A stretch of 64,000 bases of DNA from Tachypleus tridentatus (GCF_004210375.1 NC_134825.1:65711558-65775557); one strand, 5' to 3'; numbered from the stretch's first letter, positions 53,301 through 58,676 are shown. Notes: a model not told the origin generated them from the sequence alone. A program made the numbers and translations.

Positions 53301-56300
53301 TAAGAATCAATGTCCATCTAGTTTAATTTACAATTAGAAAATGACCGTAACGTCAAATAACTCGAAACCAAGTGACTAACACTGCTGTTTGAACTACCTT
53401 CTAGTCATCCTGGTGAGTTATTATTAAAATTTTGCTACAGTTGTTTAAAACTTTTTTTACTTTACTTTTCGAAAATGGCCATAACATTAAATAACTCAGA
53501 ACCAGGACTGAAAAGGCCAACTTCACGTGACTAAAGGTGATTTTTGTACTTACCTTTTAGTCTTCCTAGCAAGTTATGATAATTACAATTTGCTACAGAA
53601 AGTTCTTTACAACTTGTATCACTGTAGTTTTTCTTTTAACGTTGTAGACCAGATGTAAACATTGGTTTTATGCTATTTATGTTTTTTTTTAAACTTTGTT
53701 TTGTTTTACCTTTATTTCCTTTTATGAATTTCACTAAATTCACTTTAATTTTAACTTTTTACCAGATGTTTGGCACAGATAGCCTAGCTGCTTTGTGCCA
53801 TAAAACACTAAATCAACCAACCAACTTCCAGCACAATTATGCAGGCTTCAGGTGTGGTACTTGACTAAGAAACTGTCAGTTTTAGTTCATATCGAGTTTA
53901 ATTGTTATATGAGTTGACCTTTCTTAGTCTTTAGTTTTTAGGGCCCACACATTTTGATTACAGTTTGCTGTATAAATTCTTATGCTGTTGTAGGATTTTG
54001 TTTTTGGTTTTTTTGTATTAATGTTATCATTTTTATTTATTTGGGTTCAATTACATAAGTTTAGATAGATTTGTAAAGTTAAGGTTTTACATTGGAGCTT
54101 TGTGATATTTTTTGTACCATAAGATTTAATTAAGCTTAAGAAGTGTTCTTTGTACTCTTTTACTCCTCAAAGAGTTGCATGTACCAAGGATGATACTGAA
54201 CTGAAGACACTCTCTGATTGATTCTGAGTGGCATGCAGCACAGTATGAGGATGTCTGTTATTCAGATTATCTGGGAATTAGAGCTTAGTGATATCTTTTG
54301 TGCTACAAAGTTTAACAAATGTACTTGTTAGGGTTTCACATTGGAGCTTAGTGATGTCCTTTGTACTACAAAATTTGATTAGGCTTAAGAAGTGTTCTTT
54401 GTATTCTTCTTCTCCTCAAAGAATTTCATGTACCAAGGATGATACTACACTGAAGACACTATCTGATTAATTCTGAGTGGCATGCAGCACAATATGAGGA
54501 TGTCTTAATTATTCAGATTATCTGGGAATTAGAGCTTAATAATATCCTTTGAGCTACAAAGTTTAACAAGTGTCCTTTGTGTTCTTCAACCCCATGAAGA
54601 GTTGCATATACTGAGAATGATATTGCCTTGGGATACTACCTGTCTGGTTGTTTTTGAATGGGACATTTCACAATACGGCGACATATTTACTATTCAGATC
54701 ATACAGATGTCAGGTTTTTGCTCACACTTCTCACCTGTCCTCCCCACTGAAAACTGGTGCTTCCATTGTATGCCAAAACTTGAAGTAATAGTTTGATAGA
54801 ATCAGATAGAGACACGTGTCAGAAGGGTGTGCCGCACTCCTGTTGGTGAAGATTTGTTACAGGATAACTTTGCACATGAGACACAGCTGAACCATGATGA
54901 TTGTGGGGAATGTAGTAGTGCAAGGCTTGTGGCATACAACATTCTTTACGTATAGAGGGAAGCACTGAATGAGAACAGCTGTCTGTGAAATAGTGTATCT
55001 ATTGGAAATACGTTTTTAGTGTAGGAAAATTATAACTTTGCAGGTGATGTGTCTTTGAACAAATGTGTGTGGATAATCACAAGGTAAAATTAGTTTTAGA
55101 TCATTTTACTGAAGAAAGAAGTTAGTAATAGTGTAATTATTTATATAATGTGTTTATATAATCCAGTTTCAGTTACTGGTGAGATAAAATTAATCCTCAT
55201 CAGCATATCTGGGGTCCACATGGACCATAATGACTTTCTTGGTTATATATTTTTTTATGTAATCAAATTTATATCAACTCATGTAGTTGTCAAGTAGAAA
55301 CTCTGGATCAATATGACACTATTGTTTTTGAAGCAGGCAGATAGAAAATGTTGTTATAATATTTATCTAGGGTCCATACAGCCCCTATACTGTCATTGAC
55401 CATCACTATACATGCAGTTTGCCCAATACCATACAAAACAAATTTCTAAATGTTTATTTCACTTTATGTGTTTTAGAGAATAATCCATCAGAGTTGCACA
55501 GTATCATCTTGTTTATTTGCTTATAACACTATTGTAGCAAGCATGTTTGCACATTTCATTCCTCAACAAGTGTTCTCTTGATGACTACTTATAATGCCTT
55601 ATTTTATAGAAATATTGTCTTATAATTGTTTTAAATAACTTGTTTGTTGTATTTTCAAACAATAACCTACTCTTAGGATATATTTGTGTTGGAATCTGGT
55701 GGGGCCCATGGTGACCCCACGACATACATTTTCAGTTTTCTTTGAGTTAAATATTGCAGTGTTATGGTAGTCTCATCATATGTTGGTGAATAGTGACTTG
55801 AATTTAGGAGAATAATAAAACTTTGGCATTTTTGATGCACTGTTTGTATAAAAAGTTGTTTAGTATTGTTTATTTGTATGCTGAAGAACAATGGAATTTT
55901 GTAATTTATTGATTTGTTGACATAGTTCATCTATAATACATATATTTTTGTGTTGTTTAGATTTCATGCTAACCCAAGTAAAAGTTGTATTGCTGTTGGT
56001 TTTTGGAATTTCAACTCAAAGCTTACTGTAATGGTAATTTTGTGCTTAGGTCCAACTGAACCTTAGATATTAAACAACATAACTTTTCAAAAGTTAATAG
56101 CACAATCATAGGATTTGTAAAAGAAATCATATGTAATGTAAAAGGTTTTTGAAAAGTAAGGAAATTATTACCTTTCACCTTTTCAGTTGTTTTTAAACTA
56201 CCAAGGGTTTTTGCTTATAAGTGGAGACAGAAAAAAGAAGTTTCCTGTCTGGACAGGTTGTGAATATATGACAAGGTAATTGGTGGGATTGATTATTTAA

Positions 56301-58676
56301 CCTATATTTCATTGTTGTTAAAAATAAAATCAGTTTGTAATATAAAATACTTACATCAAGGGTATTTGGTTACATCATATTTGAGTTGTAGTTTTTATTG
56401 TTTGTAATTTGTGTCATTATTGAGACATACATATGAAAAATAAGCAGGAGAATGGAACCATATATTATTAACACAATTTTTGTCTGAAGTTTAAATTTCA
56501 TTATTTTGTTATCATTTTTGCAAATGAATTTTTTTATATACATTTGTGTCGAATAGTACTTGATTTGTTTTCTAATCTTAGGAGCATCATGTCTAGTTTA
56601 GAGTTGGCAATTAGACGAACAAAACCTCCAGTTCTCCCATGTGTTCCTACGAGCTATACTGGACAGATAACTGTTTTAAAGAAAACCTTAGCTGCAGAAA
56701 ATAAAACTGAAGTAAAGATATTTTTCAATTTTCAAGTTCTTTAAAAAATCAAAAATCTACAAAATGTTATTTATTATTTCATATATTTTACATTAAAAAA
56801 TAGAAATAATGAAAATGTTGATGTTTTAATAGTATGTGAAATCGATTGTTTTGGTAAACTTAATCATTATTTAACATATAGTTATAAGAAAATATAATTA
56901 AACAAAACATCTTTAAAACAGAAATCTTATTAACAACCAAATGAAAACAATAAAGTGTTGCAGATAATGTTCTATATGGTCTTGAAAAATTTAATTGTGG
57001 TTTTAATGACTATCTAAACATGTTTAGCCATTAAGTTTTCACTATTTTTTTCATAAGTAATTTAATTTAACCCTCTCTATATGGGCTTAATCATTTTGAC
57101 AAATCTTTCAACTACCATGTAACAATAAAACTGTACATACTATAATTTTTAATGTATTAACTGTATCTTCATGAAATTTCATAAGCTCTTAGTAAACATT
57201 ACAAGTCTTTTTGTACACAAAAAAATCAGTTTTTGTTTATTTTTTTTAATAAAGAATTGACTGTGAATTTATAGTCATAGACTTTGACAAGTCTGAGTGC
57301 AAGGTGATACTCATGTTAAGATTAAAAATACTCTTTGTTAAGTTACAGTTTTCAAGTTTTAATTACATGACCCTTAATTCTTCCCAAATGAATATCAATA
57401 GTTTATTTTTTTTAGAACTTTATATTTTATTTTTTATTTTCTTTACCTTAACAATATATAGGCTTGATCCATTTGACCAATCCTATAAATCACTACAAAA
57501 CAGAAACAAAATCTAAAGTCATAATGACTGCAGATTGTAGCAAAAAATTACAATTGTTTATTCTTACCAGCTTTAAGCTCATAATGTTTTACATCAGATT
57601 TTATTTAACTTTATTGTTTTATTAGCCTTTAAGCCGTGTTTAACTACTAAATATACAAGAAACTTGATGTCACCCACAGTTAGATAAGCCATGTCTAACT
57701 ACTAAACATACAAGAAGCTTGATGTCACCCACAGATACATAGCTCAACTTACAGTATTGTATTATATAATACATGAGCTTCTTGCATATATTGCTGAAAC
57801 ATTTTTTTCATTTGTTTCTTTTTATAGCAACCTAATAGGTTTCTAATTTAAAATGTTACTTTTACATTAATAAATGGAAAAAGTGCATAAATAAAAAAGA
57901 AATGTATTACCTACATGTGGGTTTTGTAACTTGTTTTCTGCAGTTAAAGACTGAAAGTTTGGGTGAAAATTAACCCAACATTTTGTTAGGGTGGTTGCTA
58001 ATGCCATATTGAGATCTGAAAAGATCCAGTTTTCTGCAGTATTGATTGACATATCTAATATAACCTCAGAGCGAAAAGTGGGAAAATTTCATATTTCTCA
58101 TTTTCTCAGGAGTGTTTGATGTTAAATATAAATAAAAGATAGAAAATTATTTCATATGATATCAGAAATGTAATATATTGTTAAATATTAAATATTACTT
58201 TACAGTTTTGATTGTTTAAGCTAATGATCACTTCAGTGTTTTTTTTAAAGAATATCTACATACATCTTATATTTATAATAACCTCTAAAAAGTTACGGGA
58301 GTGACTAAGGTAACTGTTTTATTTTTCTTTAGAAATAAAAGTTTTTAAAGTGTATGATTATAGTGTAAGTTTTCTCACATATATGATTATTTTCATGCTA
58401 GTGGTGTATATTATTTATGTTGATAAAATTTCTTCTATTATACTGAGCCTTTCAATATTTTTTTTATGTTGCTATTAACTATAATTTAATTTCTCTCAAG
58501 ACATCTGAATTTGAGGTTCATCATTATGTCCTTGTATTCTGGGATAATCACAAGAATAGTCCTTCACCATCCTCAACTCCAGGTGGTCCAAAGAGAAGTG
58601 GCTTTCTCATGTATCGAACAAAAAAGGGTAGAGATGGGAGCTCTAACCCCTGGAAACCAGCTTATTTTCTTCTTAA
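5239..58676 (+). CDS. PLEKHM2: PLEKHM2/SKIP orthologue, 12 coding exons, 3' end beyond window
   Basis: In vertebrates PLEKHM2 (SKIP) is an effector of the lysosomal GTPase Arl8, bound through its N-terminal RUN domain, and it recruits kinesin-1 light chain to move lysosomes outward. Here twelve exons with AG/GT borders splice in frame into about 752 residues. The order is a RUN domain (about residues 50-175), a polar acidic middle (about 176-545), a conserved segment ahead of the PH domain (about 545-720), and the start of a PH domain (from about 724). Similarity to vertebrate PLEKHM2 runs collinearly from the N-terminus to the window edge. Vertebrate PLEKHM2 is about 1,000 residues, so roughly 250 are missing on the right. 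Exons total about 2.26 kb across 53.4 kb; the introns are filled with transposons. The family call is firm. Exon 6 is the least certain piece. Confidence 0.93.
5362..6860. other. Intron 1, left part
   Basis: AT-rich intronic sequence between coding exon 1 and the hAT element. No exon-like block or repeat was recognised. Confidence 0.6.
6869..8175 (+). mobile_element. hAT-superfamily DNA transposon, decayed and internally deleted
   Basis: The ends are inverted repeats: TTGTGGTTCTTAACC on the left and the complement of CAGTGGTTCTTAACC on the right. They are flanked by an 8-base duplication differing at one base (TTCTAGGG at 6861-6868, TTCTAGGA at 8176-8183). An 8-base duplication and a CAGTGGTTCTTAAC-type end are hallmarks of hAT elements. 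The 1.3 kb interior carries pieces of a transposase on the + strand but lacks most of the catalytic core, so this copy cannot move itself. Confidence 0.92.
7149..7873 (+). pseudogene. hAT transposase remnant: BED zinc finger plus C-terminal dimerisation region
   Basis: Three pieces lie in order in different frames. About 7149-7480 reads QYGFTCI...LQCIICNAKLSNSSLAPVKL...H...H, a BED-type zinc finger (CxxC...HxxxxH) like that of ZBED5/SCAND3-related transposases. About 7442-7660 reads ELAKSLDGYFP...WVRQPF...LNEIIELQQ, the segment ahead of the dimerisation domain. About 7720-7873 reads AKKALEILIPFVTMYLCEQS then FSRMVDIKMKKRNRL, the hAT C-terminal dimerisation signature. Frameshifts, stops, loss of the initiator ATG and absence of most of the RNase H-like core make it a pseudogene. 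Confidence 0.85.
8184..12035. other. Intron 1, right part
   Basis: About 3.9 kb of AT-rich intron. I saw no exon, RNA gene or classifiable transposon. A short (TA)n run occurs near 8650-8665. Confidence 0.55.
12036..12139 (+). CDS. PLEKHM2: PLEKHM2 exon 2, first RUN helices
   Basis: The acceptor is tttctttttcag and the donor is gtaaga. The reading frame continues from exon 1 and gives IHDLASKANPD...HFLCERLDKLFLHG, which matches the first RUN-domain helices (LCEHLDHALLYG in vertebrates). The exon is 104 bases, so it ends after two bases of a glycine codon completed in exon 3. Confidence 0.9.
12485..12860 (-). pseudogene. hAT transposase C-terminal fragment with one terminal end
   Basis: Reading the minus strand from about 12860 gives FPNVGIALRIFLTLVITNCS followed by TESSFFQLK. 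This matches the FPN-x-x-ALRIFLTxPVTxxSxERSFSKLK signature near the C-terminus of BED/TTF-type hAT transposases. Downstream on that strand the sequence decays. It ends near 12485 in CACGGCTGGATTAAG, which resembles a hAT terminal repeat. I could not find the opposite end, so this is probably a truncated copy. Confidence 0.65.
12861..13349. other. Intron 2 segment between hAT fragment and DIRS element
   Basis: No recognisable coding sequence. It may include more of the hAT fragment in unrecognisable form. Confidence 0.45.
15030..15640 (+). pseudogene. DIRS-type reverse transcriptase remnant
   Basis: About 15030-15343 reads DLLVQQAIKSVP...GFYSFLFVPK, then GDWRLVI and MIETDVSHGYLHIPI. These match the DIRS/Ngaro RT pattern (GFYSxLFLVPKKxGGWRPVI; SLDLKDAYFHVPI). 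The motif-A aspartate is present. Further on, in a shifted frame, FDVNDCLLL stands where functional copies have the YLDD-LLL active site; the first aspartate of the pair is asparagine here. Stops and frameshifts are frequent. Confidence 0.82.
15733..15862 (+). mobile_element. tRNA-derived SINE (family 3) inserted in DIRS copy A
   Basis: The head has CTAGTACAGTGGTAAGTTTA and a B-box-like GGGTTTGATTCCCC. The tail is CAGCAGATAGCCTAGTATGG, then CTTTGCTATAAG and a CA/TA microsatellite. Near-identical 13-base flanks (CTGTCACTTTTGG at 15720-15732 and CTGTCATTTTTGG at 15863-15875) mark the target duplication. The element therefore landed after the DIRS copy. Confidence 0.88.
16085..16490 (+). pseudogene. 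DIRS-type RNase H remnant (copy A)
   Basis: The translation shows WVDHQETL, then INIQELLA, then SSIVVAYNNCEDDTCLRFL, then CHVPGAFNLVADCLSCPD. These parallel the DIRS RNase H pattern (HVDWQxxSGxWS, INVLELLAV, DNSTVVAYINxxGGTRS, HVPGxxNVxADxLSR). Several catalytic positions are lost and the frame shifts within the domain. Confidence 0.82.
16780..17640 (+). pseudogene. DIRS tyrosine recombinase remnant (copy A)
   Basis: A run from about 17066 reads VLHFLTLPLFEPISLCSLLH, then LYFKTYFLLLLACRYRQFDL. This matches the DIRS recombinase pattern in which PPFEP-SLxxLTxKTxFLLLLASxRRxSEL includes the first catalytic arginine. In another frame, ISLTSIIHPYLLPDPDKILC then PVHT matches the following SxxxxPxFLPDPDxLLCPVRxL block. 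The C-terminal HxxR and tyrosine region is too decayed to assign. Identification is by motif order only. Confidence 0.78.
19528..19857 (+). repeat. Second, diverged copy of the DIRS right terminus
   Basis: Immediately after copy A the pattern of its right end recurs: CTTCCCTCACACTTCC, then GAACTTGAAGTAATGATTGA, CTCTTATTGGTAGAGG, and finally CTATTGAAAGCACATTTTTAG. Compare the other copies: AACTTGAAG, CTCCTATTGGTGG, CTATTGGAAATACGTTTTTAG. It is more diverged than the first terminus. Confidence 0.6.
19858..20815. other. Intron 2, right part
   Basis: AT-rich intron leading to the exon 3 acceptor. Nothing else recognised. Confidence 0.55.
20816..21050 (+). CDS. PLEKHM2: PLEKHM2 exon 3, core of the RUN domain
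   Basis: This exon has an acceptor at aaacatttcag and a donor gtagtg. It encodes the RUN core: a GYW motif near the start, then LGRGRAWLFHALNESTLEGY, then the KYY segment. LGRxRAWL-ALNE-LE-Y is the diagnostic signature of PLEKHM-type RUN domains that bind Arl8. Its 235 bases plus the 104 of exon 2 make a whole number of codons, so it ends in phase 0. Confidence 0.95.
21051..22220. other. Intron 3, left part
   Basis: AT-rich intron following the exon 3 donor. No feature recognised apart from poly-A runs. Confidence 0.55.
22221..23350. mobile_element. Unassigned 1.1 kb element with about 100-base terminal inverted repeats
   Basis: The left end (22221-22325) and the reverse complement of the right end (about 23250-23350) align over about 100 bases. 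The best block is GTTAATACATCCAAAATG with GATGGAA before it and TTGCCCTT...AAGAT after it. The outermost bases pair as ATTATTTTATTTTGTTAATATTGC with the complement of GCAATGTTAGTAGAATAAAATAAC. I see no transposase motif in the interior, and the target duplication is unclear because the flanks are AT-rich. It is probably a non-autonomous DNA transposon; superfamily unknown. Confidence 0.7.
23351..24081. other. Intron 3 spacer
   Basis: AT-rich sequence between two transposons. Nothing recognised. Confidence 0.5.
24718..25136. mobile_element. Candidate Helitron-like non-autonomous insertion inside Tigger
   Basis: The right end shows a short palindrome GGTACGGGTACC (25117-25128) followed by CCAGCTAG and then T. 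A hairpin shortly before CTAG, inserted ahead of T, is the typical Helitron 3' end. A related GGTACCGTCTATG occurs at about 24730 near the proposed left end. The interior has two similar stretches (GCCAAAATTGGTATGGAGGA; CACCAAATTTGGCATAAAGA). No Rep/helicase coding is visible. It could instead be some other element or an unrelated palindrome. Confidence 0.4.
25085..26530 (-). pseudogene. Tigger/jerky-like transposase pseudogene
   Basis: Read on the minus strand, the pieces in order are as follows. LSIKDKE-like helix-turn-helix start with GITKEI...EEYGVSNFTTSNL (about 26300-26480). FSKINSGEDLLLMQVFNADKT with the NADET active-site motif changed to NADKT (about 25970-26050). SKDL...LMQLEHTS matching SKDRLTVLxxxNAxGxHKLK. 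SYKANKHTQITTEI. GFPENCKIFLNL...DAELLVKD. SPNCTSFIQLMDQGI, matching PNxTSLIQPMDQG (about 25540-25580). Stops and frameshifts occur throughout, so it is inactive. The family call rests on the ordered motifs. Confidence 0.88.
26697..27345. other. Intron 3, right part
   Basis: AT-rich intron up to the exon 4 acceptor. Nothing recognised. Confidence 0.55.
27346..27408 (+). CDS. PLEKHM2: PLEKHM2 exon 4, last RUN helix
   Basis: A 63-base phase-0 exon with acceptor ttctttccacag and donor gtaatt. It encodes RTQLLITIVAGLEFVPFQL, matching the closing RUN helix of vertebrate PLEKHM2 (LTLVSGLEFIRFEL). It lies 0.65 kb downstream of the Tigger element in intron 3. Confidence 0.9.
27409..31053. other. Intron 4
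   Basis: AT-rich intron of 3.6 kb. Apart from the 32-base tandem duplication at 28944-29007 and a short (TG)n run near 30955, I recognise nothing in it. Confidence 0.55.
28944..29007. repeat. Perfect 32-base tandem duplication
   Basis: The 32-base unit beginning ATATTTAACTAGACTGTACA and ending GTGGCTGATCA is present twice back to back (28944-28975 and 28976-29007) without a mismatch. Such identity in drifting intron sequence points to a recent duplication. Confidence 0.95.
31054..31152 (+). CDS. PLEKHM2: PLEKHM2 exon 5, start of the disordered linker
   Basis: A 99-base phase-0 exon between aattacag and gtacag. The product begins DMLSLDTPEFF, then a basic run KRKVKKRDSASSSWSLDMDSE. It follows the RUN domain at the place where vertebrates have the DAPYLDLAPYMPDYY linker. 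A single tryptophan is followed by acidic residues (WSLDMDSE). Support comes from open frame, good splice sites and position rather than strong sequence identity. Confidence 0.78.
31153..32239. other. Intron 5, left part
   Basis: AT-rich intron. One acceptor-like site (ctcctag ending at 31619) is followed by a short open stretch, GAACTAACAGCTGAGGAAAA, in phase with exon 5, but there is no convincing donor, so I do not call an exon. Confidence 0.5.
33668..33890. repeat. Three tandem units of about 71-76 bases inside DIRS copy B
   Basis: Each unit begins TGGAATCTRYTWGGCC/CAT, then CTAAGT, a T-rich run, TTT(C)ATAGTATCATTT and TTTCTCTTTCTCCAT. The starts lie near 33668, 33744 and 33815. They look like tandem amplification within the element. 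Confidence 0.8.
35395..35790 (+). pseudogene. DIRS RNase H remnant (copy B)
   Basis: The translation shows VDWQEASGQWFMNERSYHAN, then TLVHL (compare HVDWQxASGxWSxxExxxHIN). Later, around 35590-35800, it shows LADCLSSPN followed by FNSKLPLFF, matching the ADxLSRPN ending and the NxxLPLFVSP stretch that follows RNase H in DIRS elements. The frame is broken several times. Confidence 0.65.
36235..37524. other. Intron 5, right part
   Basis: AT-rich intron between DIRS copy B and candidate exon 6. It holds a pure (TA)n run at about 36641-36663 and nothing else recognised. Confidence 0.55.
36641..36663. repeat. (TA)n microsatellite
   Basis: About eleven consecutive AT dinucleotides, uninterrupted. 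Confidence 0.95.
37525..37581 (+). CDS. PLEKHM2: PLEKHM2 candidate exon 6, 19 residues
   Basis: A 57-base open block follows a pyrimidine-rich acceptor (tttctttaattctgag) and ends at a strong donor, GAG then gtaagt. It is phase 0 on both sides, so it can be included or skipped without changing the frame. It would encode NSVNKCKNMDGELKVFGCE. I see no clear homology, so it rests on splice signals and phase only. It could be an alternatively used exon. Confidence 0.55.
37811..38763 (+). CDS. PLEKHM2: PLEKHM2 exon 7, large acidic/serine-rich linker exon
   Basis: This is the only long coding block in the window (953 bases, about 317 codons). It begins after ttcttttgtcag with GTMPSSSSLGSF and ends after two bases of an arginine codon before gtaaaa. 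The protein is polar, acidic and probably disordered. Two places align with vertebrate PLEKHM2. SFQEFDSGVV lies where the first kinesin-binding W-acidic motif sits. DVEIIRTKVVRRRKK corresponds to the LEVIRVTKKKKIGKKKK basic patch. Its codon use and open length contrast sharply with the surrounding intron. Confidence 0.93.
38764..41226. other. Intron 7
   Basis: AT-rich intron of 2.5 kb with no recognisable exon, RNA or transposon. There is a short (GT)n run near 39800. Confidence 0.55.
41227..41296 (+). CDS. PLEKHM2: PLEKHM2 exon 8, start of conserved pre-PH region
   Basis: A 70-base exon between acaattttctag and gtaaaa. With two bases from exon 7 it reads RLDSNTLLFLMLEVFENDDE, matching vertebrate RVDNNHLLLLMIHVFRENEE. 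It ends MIYK in phase 0. It is short, but the residue match and phase agreement make it secure. Confidence 0.9.
41297..43639. other. Intron 8, left part
   Basis: AT-rich intron. Open frames of 60-97 codons near 41949 and 42590 show no similarity that I recognise and lack exon borders. Confidence 0.5.
43640..44095. repeat. Dispersed AT-rich repeat, copy 1
   Basis: This block recurs at 63560-64000. Shared strings include CTTTTGATA-AGCATGTGTAT, TTTTTACTAAAGATTT-TTTG, GACTTTATATTTTGTTATTT and TTTTCATGCTAG. No terminal repeats or coding were recognised. A third, weaker match lies near 57060-57530. Confidence 0.85.
44096..46084. other. Intron 8, middle part
   Basis: AT-rich intron without a recognisable feature. 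The stretch at about 45160-45650 is less AT-rich and may be decayed transposon sequence, but I cannot classify it. Confidence 0.45.
46085..49175 (+). mobile_element. DIRS-like retrotransposon, copy C, internally deleted
   Basis: The inverted ends pair as CATACCAGACTTCTACTCCC...TTGGAATCAAATGATTCCAA (46172-46222) with TTGAAATCATTTGATTCCAA...GCAGAAGGCCTGTGGCATAC (about 49024-49074). The interior is collinear with the 5' part of copy A (46.8-47.3 kb matches 14.1-14.6 kb), then jumps to A's 3' part. GGGGATAGTTGCCCATCTGT at 47604 matches GGGGTGATAGCTGTCCATCC at 18008, so RT, RNase H and recombinase regions are missing. It is a non-autonomous deletion derivative. Confidence 0.8.
49176..49525. other. 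Intron 8, right end
   Basis: AT-rich sequence up to the exon 9 acceptor. Nothing recognised. Confidence 0.55.
49526..49681 (+). CDS. PLEKHM2: PLEKHM2 exon 9, conserved pre-PH region
   Basis: A 156-base phase-0 exon with acceptor ctttctttttcatag and donor gtatgg. It encodes MFLTTTEFVEGFGRHIFLLL followed by TNKCLYVLQPG and a stretch ending SFTYSEIDCVL. This aligns with vertebrate MIRMSTGHMEGNLQLLYVLL, TDCYVYLLRKG and SYNELDYV. It lies only about 350 bases downstream of a DIRS-like copy. Confidence 0.92.
49682..50849. other. Intron 9, left part
   Basis: AT-rich intron. Two or three loosely similar stretches (ACAGCCTGTAACTGAAATGT near 50700 and ACAGCCTAAAACTGGAATAT near 50760) suggest a small decayed tandem repeat. 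Nothing else seen. Confidence 0.45.
51800..52568 (+). pseudogene. LINE ORF1 (gag-like, zinc-knuckle) remnant
   Basis: The first piece (51810-52023) reads ELEGLAGSPKSVKKLRSGEI then LVETSTSQHSELLL...VTPHATLNSSQGVV, the RNA-binding region typical of Jockey/I-type gag proteins. It ends in a stop. After frame changes, 52155-52568 carries the zinc knuckles. The first has lost its leading cysteine (QCQRLSHSKMSRC). The second, CACCGGKDHDACEC, is C-x2-C-x4-H-x4-C. The third, CINCNGSHLSYFCSC, is C-x2-C-x3-H-x6-C. The usual CPKWLEEKE...ITYPKARKL follows. The family call is strong; the reading frame is broken at least twice. Confidence 0.88.
52740..53270 (+). pseudogene. LINE ORF2 C-terminal remnant (after RNase H)
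   Basis: The translation shows AQLHAIWQLTWNE, then ENKLFKIKPCIG, then KEEVVLTRLCIGQSFSTH, and a VFSFLKAINLLSVF end. This is the tail of arthropod Jockey/I-like ORF2 proteins (WQxxWDxxxxNKLxxIKPxxG; REEVVLxRLRIGHTxxTH; FLKxTGLL). It follows ORF1 almost directly, so about 3 kb of endonuclease and RT coding is absent. Confidence 0.78.
53340..53620. repeat. Two diverged tandem units in the LINE 3' UTR
   Basis: AAAATGACCGTAACGTCAAATAACTC...TTCTAGTCATCCTGGTGAGTTAT...AATTTTGCTACAG near 53337-53440 recurs as AAAATGGCCATAACATTAAATAACTC...TTTTAGTCTTCCTAGCAAGTTAT...AATTTGCTACAG near 53472-53598. Tandem 3' UTR repeats are common in such elements. Confidence 0.85.
54090..54720. repeat. Tandem repeat of about 180-250 bases inside DIRS copy D
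   Basis: Units share GGAGCTTAGTGATATCCTTT-like starts (near 54093, 54275, 54345, 54528), AAGAAGTGTTCTTTGTA, CTCCTCAAAGAGTTGCATGTACCAAGGATGATACT, and ATGCAGCACAGTATGAGGATGTCT-like ends. Related text is found near 33310 in copy B. Confidence 0.85.
55046..56186. other. Intron 9, right part
   Basis: AT-rich intron up to the exon 10 acceptor. Nothing recognised. Confidence 0.55.
56187..56275 (+). CDS. PLEKHM2: PLEKHM2 exon 10, conserved pre-PH region
   Basis: An 89-base exon between cacettttcag-like acceptor sequence (cttttcag) and gtaatt. It encodes LFLNYQGFLLISGDRKKKFP followed by VWTGCEYMTR. The GDRKKKFPV stretch corresponds to vertebrate CTNRRKQFLLDT. It ends two bases into an arginine codon that exon 11 completes. 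Confidence 0.88.
56582..56711 (+). CDS. PLEKHM2: PLEKHM2 exon 11
   Basis: A 130-base exon after ttctaatcttag and before gtaaag. It encodes SIMSSLELAIRRTKPPVLPC, then VPTSYTGQITVLKKTLAAEN and KTE. It aligns with vertebrate FLASLKSAMIKGCREPPYPS through the region ahead of the PH domain. Exons 10 and 11 together make a whole number of codons and are separated by a short 306-base intron. Confidence 0.9.
57060..57530. repeat. Dispersed AT-rich repeat, diverged copy 3
   Basis: It shares TCTGAGTGCAAGGTGAT, GACTTTATATTTT-like and TTTGACCAATCCTATAA-type strings in the same order as 43640-44095 and 63560-64000, but with many differences. The relation is likely, not certain. Confidence 0.5.
57626..57736. 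repeat. 56-base tandem duplication, two copies
   Basis: TAAGCCGTGTTTAACTACTA then AATATACAAGAAACTTGATG and TCACCCACAG is followed by a second unit, TAAGCCATGTCTAACTACTA..., differing at a handful of bases. Confidence 0.9.
58501..58676 (+). CDS. PLEKHM2: PLEKHM2 exon 12, start of the PH domain
   Basis: The acceptor is tttctctcaag and the probable donor is gtatga at 58677. The exon encodes TSEFEVHHYVLVFWD, a serine/proline-rich spacer, then KRSGFLMYRTKKG...NPWKPAYFLLK. The latter is the first two strands of a PH domain (vertebrate EGMLHYK...HWKTCFVVL). It ends in phase 2. The frame stays open for 126 bases past the donor, but that extension is low-complexity and unlike a PH domain. The next PH exon was not found before 64000, so the gene continues off the window. 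Confidence 0.9.

Larger units (their letters stand above)
51253..53823 (+). mobile_element. Non-LTR retrotransposon (Jockey/I-like), internally deleted
   Basis: A 12-base duplication, ACTTCCAGCACA, flanks it (51241-51252 and 53824-53835). The 5' part is GC-richer untranslated sequence (GGTGGTTGAGGGGTCTAACC). Then comes a gag-like ORF1 with zinc knuckles (about 51800-52570). The coding then jumps to the C-terminal end of ORF2, and a 3' UTR ends in TAAATCAACCAACCA. The endonuclease and reverse transcriptase between them are missing. Intact ends with a missing middle show that it arrived, or was later reduced, as a deletion form; it cannot be autonomous. Confidence 0.9.
50850..55045 (+). mobile_element. 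DIRS-like retrotransposon, copy D, split by a LINE
   Basis: The left end (TAGCTATTCTTGTTTAGTGC then CCCTCTATATGCAAAACATT) is inverted at the right end near 54900-55030 (TATAGAGGGAAGCACTGAAT then GAGAACAGCT). The right end closes with GTAGGAAAATTATAACTTTG, as in copies B and E. The non-LTR element at 51253-53823 sits inside. What remains after it includes a tandem repeat at 54090-54700 and text similar to copy B near 32860-33400 (GGGCCCACACATTTTGA). No RT, RNase H or recombinase was recognised in this copy. Confidence 0.7.
56712..58500. other. Intron 11
   Basis: AT-rich intron of 1.8 kb. It holds a weak copy of the dispersed AT-rich repeat and a tandem duplication, listed separately. Confidence 0.55.

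Noticed and set aside
54090..54720. Satellite array or CRISPR-like repeat
   Set aside because: Units are long (180-250 bases), diverged, lack spacers, and are explained as internal tandem repeats of the DIRS element.
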